Source: [Streptosporangium] indianense
GTDB taxonomy: Bacteria; Actinomycetota; Actinomycetes; Streptomycetales; Streptomycetaceae
Direction of reading: 5' to 3'
NCBI RefSeq assembly: GCF_021474405.1
Contig: NZ_JAKEIO010000028.1
Coordinates: 1 to 64,000, forward strand
DNA length: 64,000 nt
Part shown: positions 25,470 to 34,689 of the stretch, one piece after another
Position numbering within the stretch: the stretch's first letter is position 1
Layout: each line of letters begins with the position of its first letter
Program-made: the position numbers and the translations under genes
Notes under the pieces: model-generated
The model's database searches: none
What the model was told of the DNA's origin: nothing
Seen by the model: only the letters and a program-made list of their open reading frames with translations

Positions 25470-26702
25470 TCAGATCGGCAGCGTGACGCGCATGACGAGT
25501 CCACCCCCCTCACGCGGCTGGGCGTAGATGTGCCCGCCGTGCGCCCGGGCCACCGACCGGACGATGGACAGCCCGAGCCCCACCCCCTTGTCGCTGCCTG
25601 TCCGCTCCGTGCGCAGCCGCCGGAACGGCTCGAAGAGGTTGTCGATCTCGTAGGCCGGAACGACCGGGCCCGTGTTGGAGACGACCAGGACCGCCTGGCC
25701 GTGCTGGACGTCGGTCGTGACCTCGACCCAGCCGTCCTCCGCCACGTTGTAGCGCACGGCGTTCTGCACGAGGTTGAGCGCGATCCGCTCCAGCAGCACG
25801 CCGTTGCCCTGCACGACCGCAGGCTTCTGCTCGCCGCGGATCGCGACGCCCTTGCTCTCCGCCTCGCCGTGCACCTGGTCGATGGCCTGCGAGGCGACCT
25901 CGGCGAGGTCCACGGGTCCCCGCTCGACGATCTGGTTGTCGCTGCGGGCGAGCAGCAGCAGGCCTTCGACGAGCTGCTCGCTGCGCTCGTTGGTGGCCAA
26001 CAGCGTCTTGCCGAGCTGCTGCAGCTCCACCGGGGCGTTCGGGTCGGACAGGTGCACCTCCAGCAGCGTGCGGTTGATCGCCAGGGGTGTGCGCAGCTCG
26101 TGCGAGGCGTTGCCGACGAAGCGCTGCTGGGCCGTGAAGGCGCGCTGCAGCCGCTCCAGCATGTCGTCGAAGGTGTCCGCCAGCTCCTTCAACTCGTCGT
26201 CCGGGCCGTCCAGCTCGATCCGGCGGGACAGGTCGGAGCCCGCCACCGCCCGGGCGGTACGGGTGATCCGGCCCAGCGGCGACAGGACGCGGCCGGCCAT
26301 CGCGTAGCCGAAGGCGAAGGCGATGACCGCCAGGCCCAGCAGCGCCAGCAGCGAGCGGCTGAGCAGGTCGTCCAGGGCGTGCCGGCGCTGTTCGTTGACG
26401 CACGCGTTCATCGCGTCGTTGAACTCGCTCGGTGAGGCCTGGTCGGGGAGGTTGCAGATGTCGCTGGTGACCTTGCCCTCGACGATCTTGAAGGGCAGGT
26501 CGCTGCCCACGTGCAGTGCCTGCGCGGCCAGCAGGTAGATGATCGACAGCAGCAGTATGCCGGCGATCAGGAACATGCCGCCGTAGAGCAGCGTGAGTCT
26601 TATGCGGATGGTCGGGCGCAGCCATGGGAAGGGCGGCACGGGCCTTCTGGGGTCCCAGGTGGGCTTGGGGGGCGCCTGCGGGGGCGCGGGAGTCGTTGCC
26701 AC
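25470..26702 (-). CDS. cutS: CutS sensor histidine kinase
   Basis: The 410-residue kinase has a proline-rich cytoplasmic N-terminus, helix one at about 37-62 and a short extracellular loop of about 50 residues with two cysteines (C83 and C101). Helix two follows at about 115-135, then HAMP, HisKA with ASHELRTPLA (His201) and HATPase with the G boxes. The paired cysteines and overall layout match CutS of Streptomyces, reported to respond to the extracellular disulphide state and control secreted-protein quality. It lies six bases after cutR in one operon. All catalytic motifs are intact. Confidence 0.92.
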   Translation of the reverse strand: MATTPAPPQAPPKPTWDPRRPVPPFPWLRPTIRIRLTLLYGGMFLIAGILLLSIIYLLAAQALHVGSDLPFKIVEGKVTSDICNLPDQASPSEFNDAMNACVNEQRRHALDDLLSRSLLALLGLAVIAFAFGYAMAGRVLSPLGRITRTARAVAGSDLSRRIELDGPDDELKELADTFDDMLERLQRAFTAQQRFVGNASHELRTPLAINRTLLEVHLSDPNAPVELQQLGKTLLATNERSEQLVEGLLLLARSDNQIVERGPVDLAEVASQAIDQVHGEAESKGVAIRGEQKPAVVQGNGVLLERIALNLVQNAVRYNVAEDGWVEVTTDVQHGQAVLVVSNTGPVVPAYEIDNLFEPFRRLRTERTGSDKGVGLGLSIVRSVARAHGGHIYAQPREGGGLVMRVTLPI

Positions 26703-26708
26703 GGGGGA

Positions 26709-27362
26709 TCAGATCCGGTAGCCCGAGCCGGGGACGGTGACGATGACGGGGGGCTCGCCCAGCTTGCGGCGCAGGGTCATGACGGTCACGCGCACGACGT
26801 TGGTGAACGGGTCGGTGTTCTCGTCCCAGGCCTTCTCCAGGAGCTGCTCCGCGGAGACGACGGCGCCCTCGCTGCGCATCAGCACCTCCAGGACCGCGAA
26901 CTCCTTGGGCGCGAGCTGGACCTCATGACCGTCGCGGAAGACCTCGCGCCGGTTGGGGTCCAGCTTGATCCCGGCGCGCTCCAGGACGGGCGGCAGGGGC
27001 ACGCTGGTGCGCCGGCCGAGGGCGCGCACCCGCGCGATGAGCTCACTGAACGCGAACGGCTTGGGCAGGTAGTCGTCGGCGCCGATCTCCAGCCCCTCGA
27101 CCCGGTCGCTGACGTCGCCGGAGGCCGTCAGCATCAGCACGCGCGTGGGCATGCCCAGTTCGACGATCTTGCGGCAGACGTCGTCACCGTGCACGACCGG
27201 GAGGTCGCGGTCGAGGACGACCACGTCGTAGTCGTTGACGCCGATGCGCTCCAGGGCGGCCGCACCGTCGTACACGACGTCGACGGCCATGGCCTCCCGG
27301 CGCAGTCCGGTGGCCACCGCATCGGCGAGCAGCTGCTCGTCCTCGACGACGAGTACGCGCAC
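26709..27362 (-). CDS. cutR: CutR response regulator
   Basis: The 217-residue OmpR/PhoB-type regulator has a receiver domain (EDE at 7-9, phosphoacceptor Asp in VVVLDRDLPV, Lys in LPKPFA) and a C-terminal winged helix ending VTVPGSGYRI. The start is the GTG beginning VRVLVVEDEQ. It is cotranscribed with cutS. Two TAAG motifs 11 bp apart at 27474-27488 lie upstream and could be an autoregulatory site. Confidence 0.92.
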   Translation of the reverse strand: MRVLVVEDEQLLADAVATGLRREAMAVDVVYDGAAALERIGVNDYDVVVLDRDLPVVHGDDVCRKIVELGMPTRVLMLTASGDVSDRVEGLEIGADDYLPKPFAFSELIARVRALGRRTSVPLPPVLERAGIKLDPNRREVFRDGHEVQLAPKEFAVLEVLMRSEGAVVSAEQLLEKAWDENTDPFTNVVRVTVMTLRRKLGEPPVIVTVPGSGYRI

Positions 27363-27774
27363 GTTCGTGGTCCTTCCTCATGTCCGCCCGCGCGGCCCGG
27401 CACCGGGCACACGTGGGCAGGGGTCTTCGACGATGCCTTGGTGTGTTGCCCTCCATCCTGCCCTTTTCGGCCATAAGTCGGAGGTAAGGCGGGTGAGGGA
27501 GCGGTGACCCGAGGGGGAATAAGAGATTTTCTCCTCCGGTTAGGTTTCCACGGAAGAGAGCTTGGGGAGGACGGCTTTACATCCCACGATCACGCTCTGC
27601 TGGCGCCGCACCACGCGGTGCGCATCAATCCGCTTGCCGCAGGGCGGGCGTGGGTGTCCGGCACCGTCGCCGTCCGGCCGGGCGGGGCTGGGCATCCACA
27701 TGCGGCGTGATCGTCCCTTCCGAACGGCACACCCCCGTGCCATCGACCCACGACCCAGGACGAGGGGGCGCAGC
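27363..27774. other. divergent promoter region, cutRS and small ORF
   Basis: This is a 412-base gap between divergent genes. It contains TAAG direct repeats at 27474-27477 and 27485-27488 (11 bp apart), as expected for an OmpR-type regulator, close to the cutR start. A hairpin-forming GGAGAAAATCTCTTATTC-like AT-rich stretch lies near 27517-27537. No gene is supported. Confidence 0.4.
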
Positions 27775-27948
27775 ATGGACGCATTCACCGCAGGACTTCT
27801 GCAGCGCATAAGGGCGACCGAGTCCGATCTGTCCCGGGCTCGAGACGAGGGCGACGAGTTCCTCGTCGACGTGGAGCAGGGCGAGCTCGACGACCTGCAC
27901 CGTCTCGCCGCCGAGCACGGTGTGCAGGTCGGCGCCACGAGCGTCTGA
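27775..27948 (+). CDS. 57-residue conserved small protein
   Basis: The small acidic protein is predicted to be helical, with heptad-like spacing (AGLLQRIRATESDLSRAR...ELDDLHRLAAEHG). ATG follows GAGGGGG. Its position next to cutR is a recurrent arrangement in Streptomyces as I recall it. The helical pattern suggests a coiled-coil partner. No function known. A strong hairpin follows 9 bases after the stop. Confidence 0.7.
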   Translation: MDAFTAGLLQRIRATESDLSRARDEGDEFLVDVEQGELDDLHRLAAEHGVQVGATSV

Positions 27949-27957
27949 TCAGGCCGT

Positions 27958-28000
27958 ACGCGACGGGCCCCGGCGAATCCAGCGCCGGGGCCCGTCGCGT
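27958..28000. terminator. 18-bp perfect hairpin
   Basis: Bases 27958-27975 pair with 27983-28000 around a 7-base loop. It separates the rightward small gene from the leftward suhB operon. Confidence 0.8.
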
Positions 28001-28068
28001 TGTCATGGGGGCCCGTTCACCTGACGTTCAGTGCGTCGTCGTCGTGCGGTGCGGTCCGGGCCGCCCGC

Positions 28069-28884
28069 TCAGTCGTGCCAGGCCCCGAAATCCTCCAGGA
28101 GGCGCTGGAGGGGCTCGAAGACACCGGGAGTACCGGCGACCGCCAGCTCACCCGAGGGGCGCTCTCCGGGGCGTCCACCGGTCTGCGCGCCCGCCTCCCG
28201 GGCGATCAGGTCCCCGGCCGCGAGGTCCCACGGGTGCAGGCCGCGCTCGTAGTAGCCGTCGAGACGTCCCGCGGCCACGTCGCACAGGTCGACCGCGGCC
28301 GAGCCGCCGCGCCGGATGTCCCGCAGCAGCGGGATCAGCCGCTGGGCCACGTCGGCCTGGTGGGCGCGGACACCGGCGACGTAGTTGAAGCCCGTCGACA
28401 CCAGCGCCTGGTCCAGGGGCGGTGCGGTGCGGCAGGCCAGCCTTCGCTCGCCGTCCCAGGCGCCGGTGGCCCAGGCGCCGCGGCCGCGCACCGCGTGGAA
28501 CGTCTCGCCGCGCATCGGGGCCGTGACGACTCCGACGACGGTCTCGCCGTCCTGTTCGGCGGCGATGGAGACGGCCCAGGTGGGCAGCCCGTACAGGTAG
28601 TTCACGGTGCCGTCGAGCGGGTCGATCACCCAGCGGACGCCGCTCGTGCCCTCGGTGGAGGCGCCCTCCTCGCCGAGCACGCCGTCGTCCGGGCGGCGCT
28701 CGGCGATCAGACCCGTGATCAGCTTCTCCGCCGCGATGTCCATCTCGGTGACGACGTCGATGGGGCTGGACTTGGTCGCGGCGACCGCGAGATCGGCCGG
28801 ACGTCCGTCCCTCAGCAGCGCCCCGGCGCGGCGGGCCGCTTCGTGGGCGAGGTCGAGCAGGTCCGTGTGCAGGGGGTCGGTCAC
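28069..28884 (-). CDS. suhB: inositol monophosphatase family protein
   Basis: The 271-residue protein has the full metal-binding set of the family: GEEGAS, DPLDGTVNYLYGLP and PWDLAAGDLIAREAG. It dephosphorylates inositol-1-phosphate or related sugar phosphates with Mg2+. GTG at 28884 begins VTDPLHTDLL. It is eight bases downstream of the ferrochelatase gene and so cotranscribed. It is the counterpart of Rv2701c (suhB) in the sigA region. Confidence 0.92.
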   Translation of the reverse strand: MTDPLHTDLLDLAHEAARRAGALLRDGRPADLAVAATKSSPIDVVTEMDIAAEKLITGLIAERRPDDGVLGEEGASTEGTSGVRWVIDPLDGTVNYLYGLPTWAVSIAAEQDGETVVGVVTAPMRGETFHAVRGRGAWATGAWDGERRLACRTAPPLDQALVSTGFNYVAGVRAHQADVAQRLIPLLRDIRRGGSAAVDLCDVAAGRLDGYYERGLHPWDLAAGDLIAREAGAQTGGRPGERPSGELAVAGTPGVFEPLQRLLEDFGAWHD

Positions 28885-28892
28885 GGGGCTCC

Positions 28893-30020
28893 TCACGCGT
28901 AGGTGCTGTCGGCGCCCGCGGCGGCGGGCCGGGGGGCGCGGGCCGGGCAGCAGCCGACCGGGCAGAGGTTGTGGCTCGCCCCCAGCGCGCCCAGGGCGCA
29001 CGGGGTGACGTCCTGCCCGCGTTCGACGGCGGCCCGCTCCGTGACGAGATCACGGATCGCGGCGGCGAACCTGGGGTCGGCGCCGACGGTGGCCGAGCGC
29101 CGCATCGGCAGCCCGAGTTCCTCGGCCCTGGCCTTCGCCTCCGTGTCGAGGTCGTAGAGGACCTCCATGTGGTCGGAGACGAAACCGATCGGGGCGATGA
29201 CGACCGCCGGGACGCCGGCCGCGTGCCGCTCGTCGAGGTGGTCGCAGATGTCGGGCTCCAGCCACGGGATGTGCGGGGCGCCGGAGCGGGACTGGTAGAC
29301 GAGCTGCCAGGGATGGTCGACTCCGGTGCGCTCACGGACGGCGTCGGCGATCTGCTGCGCCACGTCCAGGTGCTGCTTCACGTAGGCGCCGCCGTCGCCG
29401 TGCTCCTCGACGGGCCCGGAGGTGTCGGCGGAGGCCGTCGGGATCGAGTGGGTCGAGAAGGCGAGGTGGGCCCCGTCCCGGACGTCCTCGGGAAGCTCGG
29501 CGAGGGACTGCAGCACACCGTCGATCATGGGCTCCAGGAAGCCCGGGTGGTTGAAGTAGTGCCGCAGCTTGTCGACCTTCGGCGGCTCCAGGCCCTCCGC
29601 CTCCAGGGTCGCGAGCGCGTCGGCGAGGTTCTCGCGGTACTGGCGGCAGCCCGAGTAGGAGGCGTAGGCGCTGGTGGCGAGGACCAGGATGCGGCGGCGG
29701 CCGTCGCGGACCATCTCGCGCAGGGTGTCCGTCAGGTACGGCGCCCAGTTGCGGTTGCCCCAGTAGACCGGCAGGTCCAGGCCGTGGTCGGCGAAGTCCT
29801 TGCGCAGAGCGTCCAGCAGGGCGCGGTTCTGGTCGTTGATCGGGCTGACCCCGCCGAACAGGAAGTAGTGCTGCCCGACTTCCTTGAGGCGTTCCTTGGG
29901 GATGCCACGCCCTCGTGTCACGTTCTCCAGGAACGGGACCACGTCGTCCGGGCTTTCCGGGCCACCGAACGAGAGCAGGAGCAGGGCGTCGTAGGGGCTG
30001 ACATCACGCGCGTCTGGCAT
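28893..30020 (-). CDS. hemH: coproporphyrin ferrochelatase
   Basis: The 375-residue enzyme inserts Fe(II) into coproporphyrin III in the actinobacterial heme pathway. Conserved parts are [10 protein letters not shown] near the N-terminus, the FSTHSIP histidine motif, the YQSRSG segment and [16 protein letters not shown]. The C-terminal extension has a [18 protein letters not shown] cluster, which together with the Cys in YSGCRQY supplies the [2Fe-2S] ligands found in actinobacterial enzymes. It leads the hemH-suhB operon. Confidence 0.94.
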   Translation of the reverse strand: MPDARDVSPYDALLLLSFGGPESPDDVVPFLENVTRGRGIPKERLKEVGQHYFLFGGVSPINDQNRALLDALRKDFADHGLDLPVYWGNRNWAPYLTDTLREMVRDGRRRILVLATSAYASYSGCRQYRENLADALATLEAEGLEPPKVDKLRHYFNHPGFLEPMIDGVLQSLAELPEDVRDGAHLAFSTHSIPTASADTSGPVEEHGDGGAYVKQHLDVAQQIADAVRERTGVDHPWQLVYQSRSGAPHIPWLEPDICDHLDERHAAGVPAVVIAPIGFVSDHMEVLYDLDTEAKARAEELGLPMRRSATVGADPRFAAAIRDLVTERAAVERGQDVTPCALGALGASHNLCPVGCCPARAPRPAAAGADSTYA

Positions 30021-30464
30021 AAGTCGATCCTGCCACCCGGCACCGACAGCCGGAAAACGACGGGTGCCACCGGCGCGGCCGACGCACGCGGGGCGCTAGG
30101 CAACCGGGCCGGGCGGGCATACGTCGGGGGAGCCTGTGCCGGGGCGGACGTGCACAGGCCGGGGCGCTGCTGTGCGGGACCGGACGGGGGCGTCGAGCCA
30201 TTCGTTGCGGACCGGAAGGGCGCGTCGGGCGATCCCGTGCCGAGCCGGACAGGCACACATCGCGGCACTCCTCTGCGGAACCGGACGGGCGCGTCGGGCG
30301 GTTCCGTGCCGAGCCGGACGGGCACCTGCCGGGGCGCTCCTCTACGGAACCGGGCGGGCGCGTCGGGCGGTTCCGTGCGGGGGCCGGACGGGTGTCGTCG
30401 GGGCGTTCCGGGCCGTAAGCTGTGTCGACTGCGTTCGCAGCTTACTGAGCTTTCCGGAGACCCC
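30021..30464. other. intergenic region with tandem repeats
   Basis: This 444-base gap between divergent hemH and MFS genes holds a block of imperfect 68-69-bp repeats and no supported gene. Open frames across it are by-products of the repeat and high GC. Promoters for both genes must lie near its ends. Confidence 0.5.
30206..30410. repeat. three imperfect 68-69-bp tandem repeats
   Basis: Units begin near 30206, 30274 and 30343 with (T)GCGGAACCGG-like sequence, followed by GCGCGTCGGGCG and GCCGGACGGGCAC. A shorter related piece precedes them from about 30174. Copies differ by a few bases, the first being most diverged. Confidence 0.7.
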
Positions 30465-31706
30465 GTGCCCACCCCCTACCGCGCCCTGTTCGCAGCCCCC
30501 GGTTCCAAGGGCTTCTCCGCTGCGGGTTTCCTCGGCCGGATGCCGCTGTCGATGATGGGCATCGGCGTCGTCACCATGATCTCGCAGCTCACCGGCCGGT
30601 ACGGGCTCGCCGGTGGCCTCTCGGCGACCATCGCGCTGGCCGCCGCGGTGGCCGGGCCCCAGGTCTCCCGCCTGGTCGACCAGTACGGGCAGCGGCGGGT
30701 GCTGCGTCCCGCCACACTGATCTCACTCACGGCCGCGGCGGTCCTGCTGTTCGCCGCGCACTACGGGTGGCCGGACTGGGTGCTGTTCGTGGCCTGCGCC
30801 GGCATCGGCTGCGTGCCGAGCGTCGGCGCGATGATCCGGGCCCGCTGGGCGGCGCTGTACCGGGGCACGCCGCAACTGCACACCGCGTACTCGTTCGAGT
30901 CGGTGGTGGACGAGGTGTGCTTCGTCTTCGGGCCGATCGTCTCCATCGGCCTGTCCACCGCCTGGTTCCCGGAGGCCGGCCCGTTGCTCGCCGCGTGCTT
31001 CCTGGCCGCCGGCGTCTTCTGGCTGACCGCGCAGCGCGCCACCGAACCCGAACCGCACCCCCGGCAGCGGAAGGGCGGCGGCGGCAGCGCGATGCGGGCA
31101 CCGGGGCTCCAGGTCCTGGTGGCCACCTTCGTCGCCACGGGGACGATCTTCGGGGCCGTCGACGTGGTCACCGTGGCCTTCGCCGAGGAGGAGGGGCACA
31201 AGGCGGCGGCGAGCGTCGTCCTCGCGCTGTACGCGGCGGGGTCCTGCGTGGCGGGCATGATCTTCGGGCTCCTGCACTTCGCCGGGGCGCCGGAACGACG
31301 GTGGCTGCTGGGCGTATGCGCCATGGCCGTGAGTATGATCCCCCTCCTACTGGTCGGAAACTTGCCGTTTCTGGCCGTGGCGCTGTTCGTTGCGGGTCTG
31401 TCCATCGCGCCGACGATGATCACGACCATGTCCCTCATCGAAGAGCACGTACCACGCGCGCAGCTCACCGAGGGCATGACCTGGGTGAGCACCGGGCTCG
31501 CGGTGGGAGTCGCCCTGGGCTCCGCCGCGGCCGGCTGGGTGATCGACGCGGCCGGGGCGCGTGCGGGGTACGGGGTTCCGGCGGTGGCCGGGGCCGTCGC
31601 GGTCGCGGTGGGTTTCCTCGGGTTCCGCCGGCTCAAGCGACCGGCACCGGGTCGGGGAGGCTCCGTTGAGCAGCACAGCGAACGGAAAGAACGGCACGTG
31701 GCGTAA
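30465..31706 (+). CDS. MFS transporter
   Basis: The 413-residue protein has about twelve membrane helices and the MFS loop-2 pattern GPQVSRLVDQYGQRRVLRP. It resembles uncharacterised Streptomyces sugar- or drug-efflux MFS proteins. GTG at 30465 was chosen because CCGGAGA is just upstream and conserved helix one begins soon after. Its 3' end overlaps the next gene by 41 bases, so both are coupled. Substrate unknown. Confidence 0.87.
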   Translation: MPTPYRALFAAPGSKGFSAAGFLGRMPLSMMGIGVVTMISQLTGRYGLAGGLSATIALAAAVAGPQVSRLVDQYGQRRVLRPATLISLTAAAVLLFAAHYGWPDWVLFVACAGIGCVPSVGAMIRARWAALYRGTPQLHTAYSFESVVDEVCFVFGPIVSIGLSTAWFPEAGPLLAACFLAAGVFWLTAQRATEPEPHPRQRKGGGGSAMRAPGLQVLVATFVATGTIFGAVDVVTVAFAEEEGHKAAASVVLALYAAGSCVAGMIFGLLHFAGAPERRWLLGVCAMAVSMIPLLLVGNLPFLAVALFVAGLSIAPTMITTMSLIEEHVPRAQLTEGMTWVSTGLAVGVALGSAAAGWVIDAAGARAGYGVPAVAGAVAVAVGFLGFRRLKRPAPGRGGSVEQHSERKERHVA

Positions 31707-32985
31707 CTGGGGCGGCAACGTCTCGGCACGTCCCGCGCGGGAGGTCACCCCTGCCTCCGTCGACGAGCTGGCCGCCGCCGTGCGGCGGGCCGCCGAGGAC
31801 GGTCTGAAGGTGAAGGCGGTCGGCGCCGGGCACTCCTTCACCTCCATAGCCGCGACGGACGGTGTGTTGATCCGTCCTCAACTGTTGACCGGCATCCGCA
31901 GCATTGACCGCGAGAACATGACGGTCACGGTGGAGGCCGGCACCCCGCTCAAGAGACTCAACGTGGCCCTGGCGCGTGAGGGTCTGTCGCTCACGAACAT
32001 GGGCGACATCATGGAGCAGACGGTCTCCGGAGCCACCAGCACCGGCACCCACGGCACCGGCCGGGACTCCGGCTCGATCGCCGCCCAGATCAAGGGCCTG
32101 GAGCTGGTCACCGCCGACGGTTCGGTTCTCACCTGCTCCGAGAAGGAGAACCCGGAGGTCTTCGCCGCCGCCCGCATCGGCCTCGGCGCCCTGGGGCTCG
32201 TCACCGCGATCACCTTCGCCGTCGAGCCGGTCTTCCTGCTCACGGCCCGCGAGGAGCCGATGCCGTTGGACCGGGTCCTCGCGGACTACGAGGAACTCTG
32301 GGCCGAGAACGAGCACTTCGAGTTCTACTGGTTCCCGCACACCGACAGCACCAATACCAAGCGCAACAACCGCAGCGCGGGCCCGGAGAAGCCCGTGCCG
32401 CAGCTCAAGAGCTGGATCGAGGACGAGCTCCTCTCCAACGGGGCGTTCCAGGTGGCCAACTGGGTCGGCCGCGCGGCGCCCGCCACGATCCCCGCGATCG
32501 CCCAGATCTCCAGCAAGGCCCTGTCCGCACGGACGTACACGGACATCCCCTACAAGGTGTTCACGTCTCCGCGCCGCGTGCGCTTCGTGGAGATGGAGTA
32601 CGCCGTTCCGCGCGCGGCCGTCGTCGAGACGCTGCGCGAGCTGAAGGCGATGGTCGACCGCTCCGGGCTCAGGGTCAGTTTCCCGGTCGAGGTGCGCACC
32701 GCCCCCGCCGACGACATCACCCTGTCCACCGCTTCCGGACGGGACAGCGCGTACATCGCCGTCCACATGTTCCGGGGGACGCCCTACCAGCGGTACTTCA
32801 CGTCCGCCGAGCGCATCTTCACCGCCCACGAAGGCCGCCCGCACTGGGGCAAGATCCACACCCGGGACGCCGAGTACTTCTCCCGGGTGTATCCGCGCTT
32901 CGACGAGTTCACGGCGCTGCGGGATCGCCTGGACCCTGATCGGCGGTTCCAGAACGACTACTTGCGGCGGGTTCTGGGGGCGTAA
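31666..32985 (+). CDS. FAD-linked D-arabinono-1,4-lactone oxidase family protein
   Basis: The 439-residue protein is a VAO-fold flavoenzyme. It has the FAD-binding VGAGHSFTSIAATDG segment near 48-62, GDIMEQTVSGATSTGTHGTG in the PP-loop region, and a C-terminal ALO domain ending HWGKIHTRD...FQNDYLRRVLG. Members oxidise aldonolactones or alditols (alditol oxidase, L-gulonolactone oxidase). The His of the GAGHSF segment could carry covalent FAD. TTG at 31666 after GGGGAGG is the best start, inside the end of the MFS gene, indicating translational coupling. The exact sugar substrate is unknown. Confidence 0.9.
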   Translation: MSSTANGKNGTWRNWGGNVSARPAREVTPASVDELAAAVRRAAEDGLKVKAVGAGHSFTSIAATDGVLIRPQLLTGIRSIDRENMTVTVEAGTPLKRLNVALAREGLSLTNMGDIMEQTVSGATSTGTHGTGRDSGSIAAQIKGLELVTADGSVLTCSEKENPEVFAAARIGLGALGLVTAITFAVEPVFLLTAREEPMPLDRVLADYEELWAENEHFEFYWFPHTDSTNTKRNNRSAGPEKPVPQLKSWIEDELLSNGAFQVANWVGRAAPATIPAIAQISSKALSARTYTDIPYKVFTSPRRVRFVEMEYAVPRAAVVETLRELKAMVDRSGLRVSFPVEVRTAPADDITLSTASGRDSAYIAVHMFRGTPYQRYFTSAERIFTAHEGRPHWGKIHTRDAEYFSRVYPRFDEFTALRDRLDPDRRFQNDYLRRVLGA

Positions 32986-33599
32986 AGGGCGCACCGGAGG
33001 TGGCGCTCCCGGCCTCCGCGCCCCCCTGCCACTCGGGGAGGCGGCCTGGCCGGGACCCGTCCCGCCGCCCTCCCGGGATGAGGGCGATGCGGTCCCGCCT
33101 TGCGGCGCGCCGGAGGGACAGGCCGTGGGGGTCTCCTCGACGCCGGAGTCGGCCGAGTTGGCGTTCAATCACACAAGAAGGGGGCGTGCGCCCGAAACCC
33201 TTAGTTCCGATTCTGGTGATTACGTGAAGTTCCCCACGTTCAAGATCGAGTGAAGGGGGCAAGGGAGTCCAAGACCCACCTCTTGCGAGAAGTTGGGCGG
33301 CGTGCCAATCCACGCACGTGGCCCGAATGGAGTACTGTTGCGAGCCCTGGGTCCGGTCTCCCGTCAGGGTGTACAGGGCCTTTAAGGACCGCCGGGAGGG
33401 GGGCTAGTTGCACGGGGTGACAGAGTTCGTCACTTAGCGTTGCGAATAGGTAACCGTGCCATAACGGCGATCCAGGGCCCGCGCCCGACACGCCGGGCAA
33501 CTCGGCAAGGTTGTGGCAGGCTGCACCCGGGCAGGCCACACTCGACTAGCGGAAGCAGCGACGCACGTGACGTCGGCAGGCACCACCCGGGAGGTCCCC
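32986..33599. other. long intergenic region upstream of sepH
   Basis: This stretch of 614 bases has no supported gene. A small hairpin GTGAC/GTCAC lies at about 33418-33434, and there are relatively AT-rich blocks near 33150-33250 and 33430-33470 where sepH promoters could lie. I see no known riboswitch. A 99-residue leftward open frame at 33240-33539 lacks a ribosome-binding site and coding character. Confidence 0.4.
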
Positions 33600-34628
33600 A
33601 TGCCCGAACTGCGTGTCGTGGCCGTCTCGAATGACGGCACACGGCTGGTGCTGAAGGCTGCCGACTCTACGGAGTACACGCTTCCGATCGACGAACGCCT
33701 GCGCGCCGCCGTGCGCGGCGACCGTCCCCGTCTCGGTCAGATCGAGATCGAGATCGAAAGCCACCTCCGCCCCCGCGACATCCAGGCGCGTATACGTGCC
33801 GGCGCGACCGCGGAAGAGGTCGCGCAGATGGCCGGCATCCCCGTCGACCGGGTGCGCCGCTTCGAGGGCCCCGTGCTCGCCGAGCGTGCCTTCATGGCCG
33901 AGCGGGCCCGTAAGACGCCCGTCCGCCGCCCCGGCGAGAACTCCGGCCCGCCCCTGGGTGAGGCCGTGCAGGAGCGCCTGTTGCTGCGGGGCGCCGACAA
34001 GGACTCCGTGCAGTGGGACTCGTGGCGCCGGGACGACGGCACGTGGGAAGTCCTGCTCGTCTACCGCGTCGCCGGCGAACCGCACTCGGCCGGCTGGACG
34101 TACGACCCGCCCCGGCGGCTCGTCCAGGCCGTCGACGACGAGGCGCGCTCCCTGATCGGTGAGTCCGACGACCTGTCCGCGCCCGAGCCGAGCTTCCCGT
34201 TCGTGCCCAGGATCGCCCGGCTGCCGCGCGACAGACCGCTGGACCGTCCCGAGCGGCCCAGCCTGCCCGCGCAGGCATCCGAGCCCATCGAGGAGACCAC
34301 GGGCGAGCGCGACTCGCTGACCAGCCTGCTGGAGGCGGTGCCGAGCTTCCGCGGTGACCTGGTGGTTCCCGAACTCCCCCCGGCGGAGCCCGAGGAGGAG
34401 CCCGTCGTCGCCGAGATCGAGGAGGAGGAGCCCCCGGCTCCCGCCGCCTCGGCCGGTTCCGCCTACGCCGACGTCCTCATGCCGCGCAGCGTGGGGAGCC
34501 ACCGCGACCGGCTGATCGGTGCCACCGACCGCCAGGCCGAGGCGGACGGCGTGCGCCCCGGGCGCAGGGCGGCCGTCCCGAGCTGGGACGAGATCGTGTT
34601 CGGGACCCGGCGCAAGAAGCAGGAGTAG
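33600..34628 (+). CDS. sepH: SepH cell-division regulator (DUF3071)
   Basis: The 342-residue protein starts with the DUF3071 domain (about 1-165), including a helix-turn-helix (IRAGATAEEVAQMAGIPVDRVRRFEG at 65-90, split by a Gly-Ile turn). A long Pro/Glu-rich linker and a short conserved C-terminus (VPSWDEIVFGTRRKKQE) follow. SepH binds FtsZ, promotes its assembly and is needed for sporulation septation in Streptomyces. ATG follows GGGAGG. A strong hairpin comes 16 bases after the stop. Confidence 0.94.
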   Translation: MPELRVVAVSNDGTRLVLKAADSTEYTLPIDERLRAAVRGDRPRLGQIEIEIESHLRPRDIQARIRAGATAEEVAQMAGIPVDRVRRFEGPVLAERAFMAERARKTPVRRPGENSGPPLGEAVQERLLLRGADKDSVQWDSWRRDDGTWEVLLVYRVAGEPHSAGWTYDPPRRLVQAVDDEARSLIGESDDLSAPEPSFPFVPRIARLPRDRPLDRPERPSLPAQASEPIEETTGERDSLTSLLEAVPSFRGDLVVPELPPAEPEEEPVVAEIEEEEPPAPAASAGSAYADVLMPRSVGSHRDRLIGATDRQAEADGVRPGRRAAVPSWDEIVFGTRRKKQE

Positions 34629-34644
34629 CCGAGTCGGCCGATGA

Positions 34645-34683
34645 ACGACGGGGCCGCGCCGTCCGGGCGCGGCCCCTCGTCGT
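34645..34683. terminator. bidirectional hairpin between sepH and rhodanese gene
   Basis: An 11-bp core (GGGGCCGCGCC with GGCGCGGCCCC) is extended by ACGAC/GTCGT after a two-base bulge. It serves both convergent genes. Confidence 0.75.
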
Positions 34684-34689
34684 GTCAGG

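Noticed and set aside
30041..30440. Coding sequence upstream of the MFS gene as an N-terminal extension
   Set aside because: The frame is open only because of GC-rich repeats, crosses the hemH gene and has no family similarity. The MFS helix one begins after the GTG at 30465.
33240..33539. 99-residue leftward ORF upstream of sepH
   Set aside because: It lacks a ribosome-binding site, has no recognisable domain, and lies in a divergent regulatory region.
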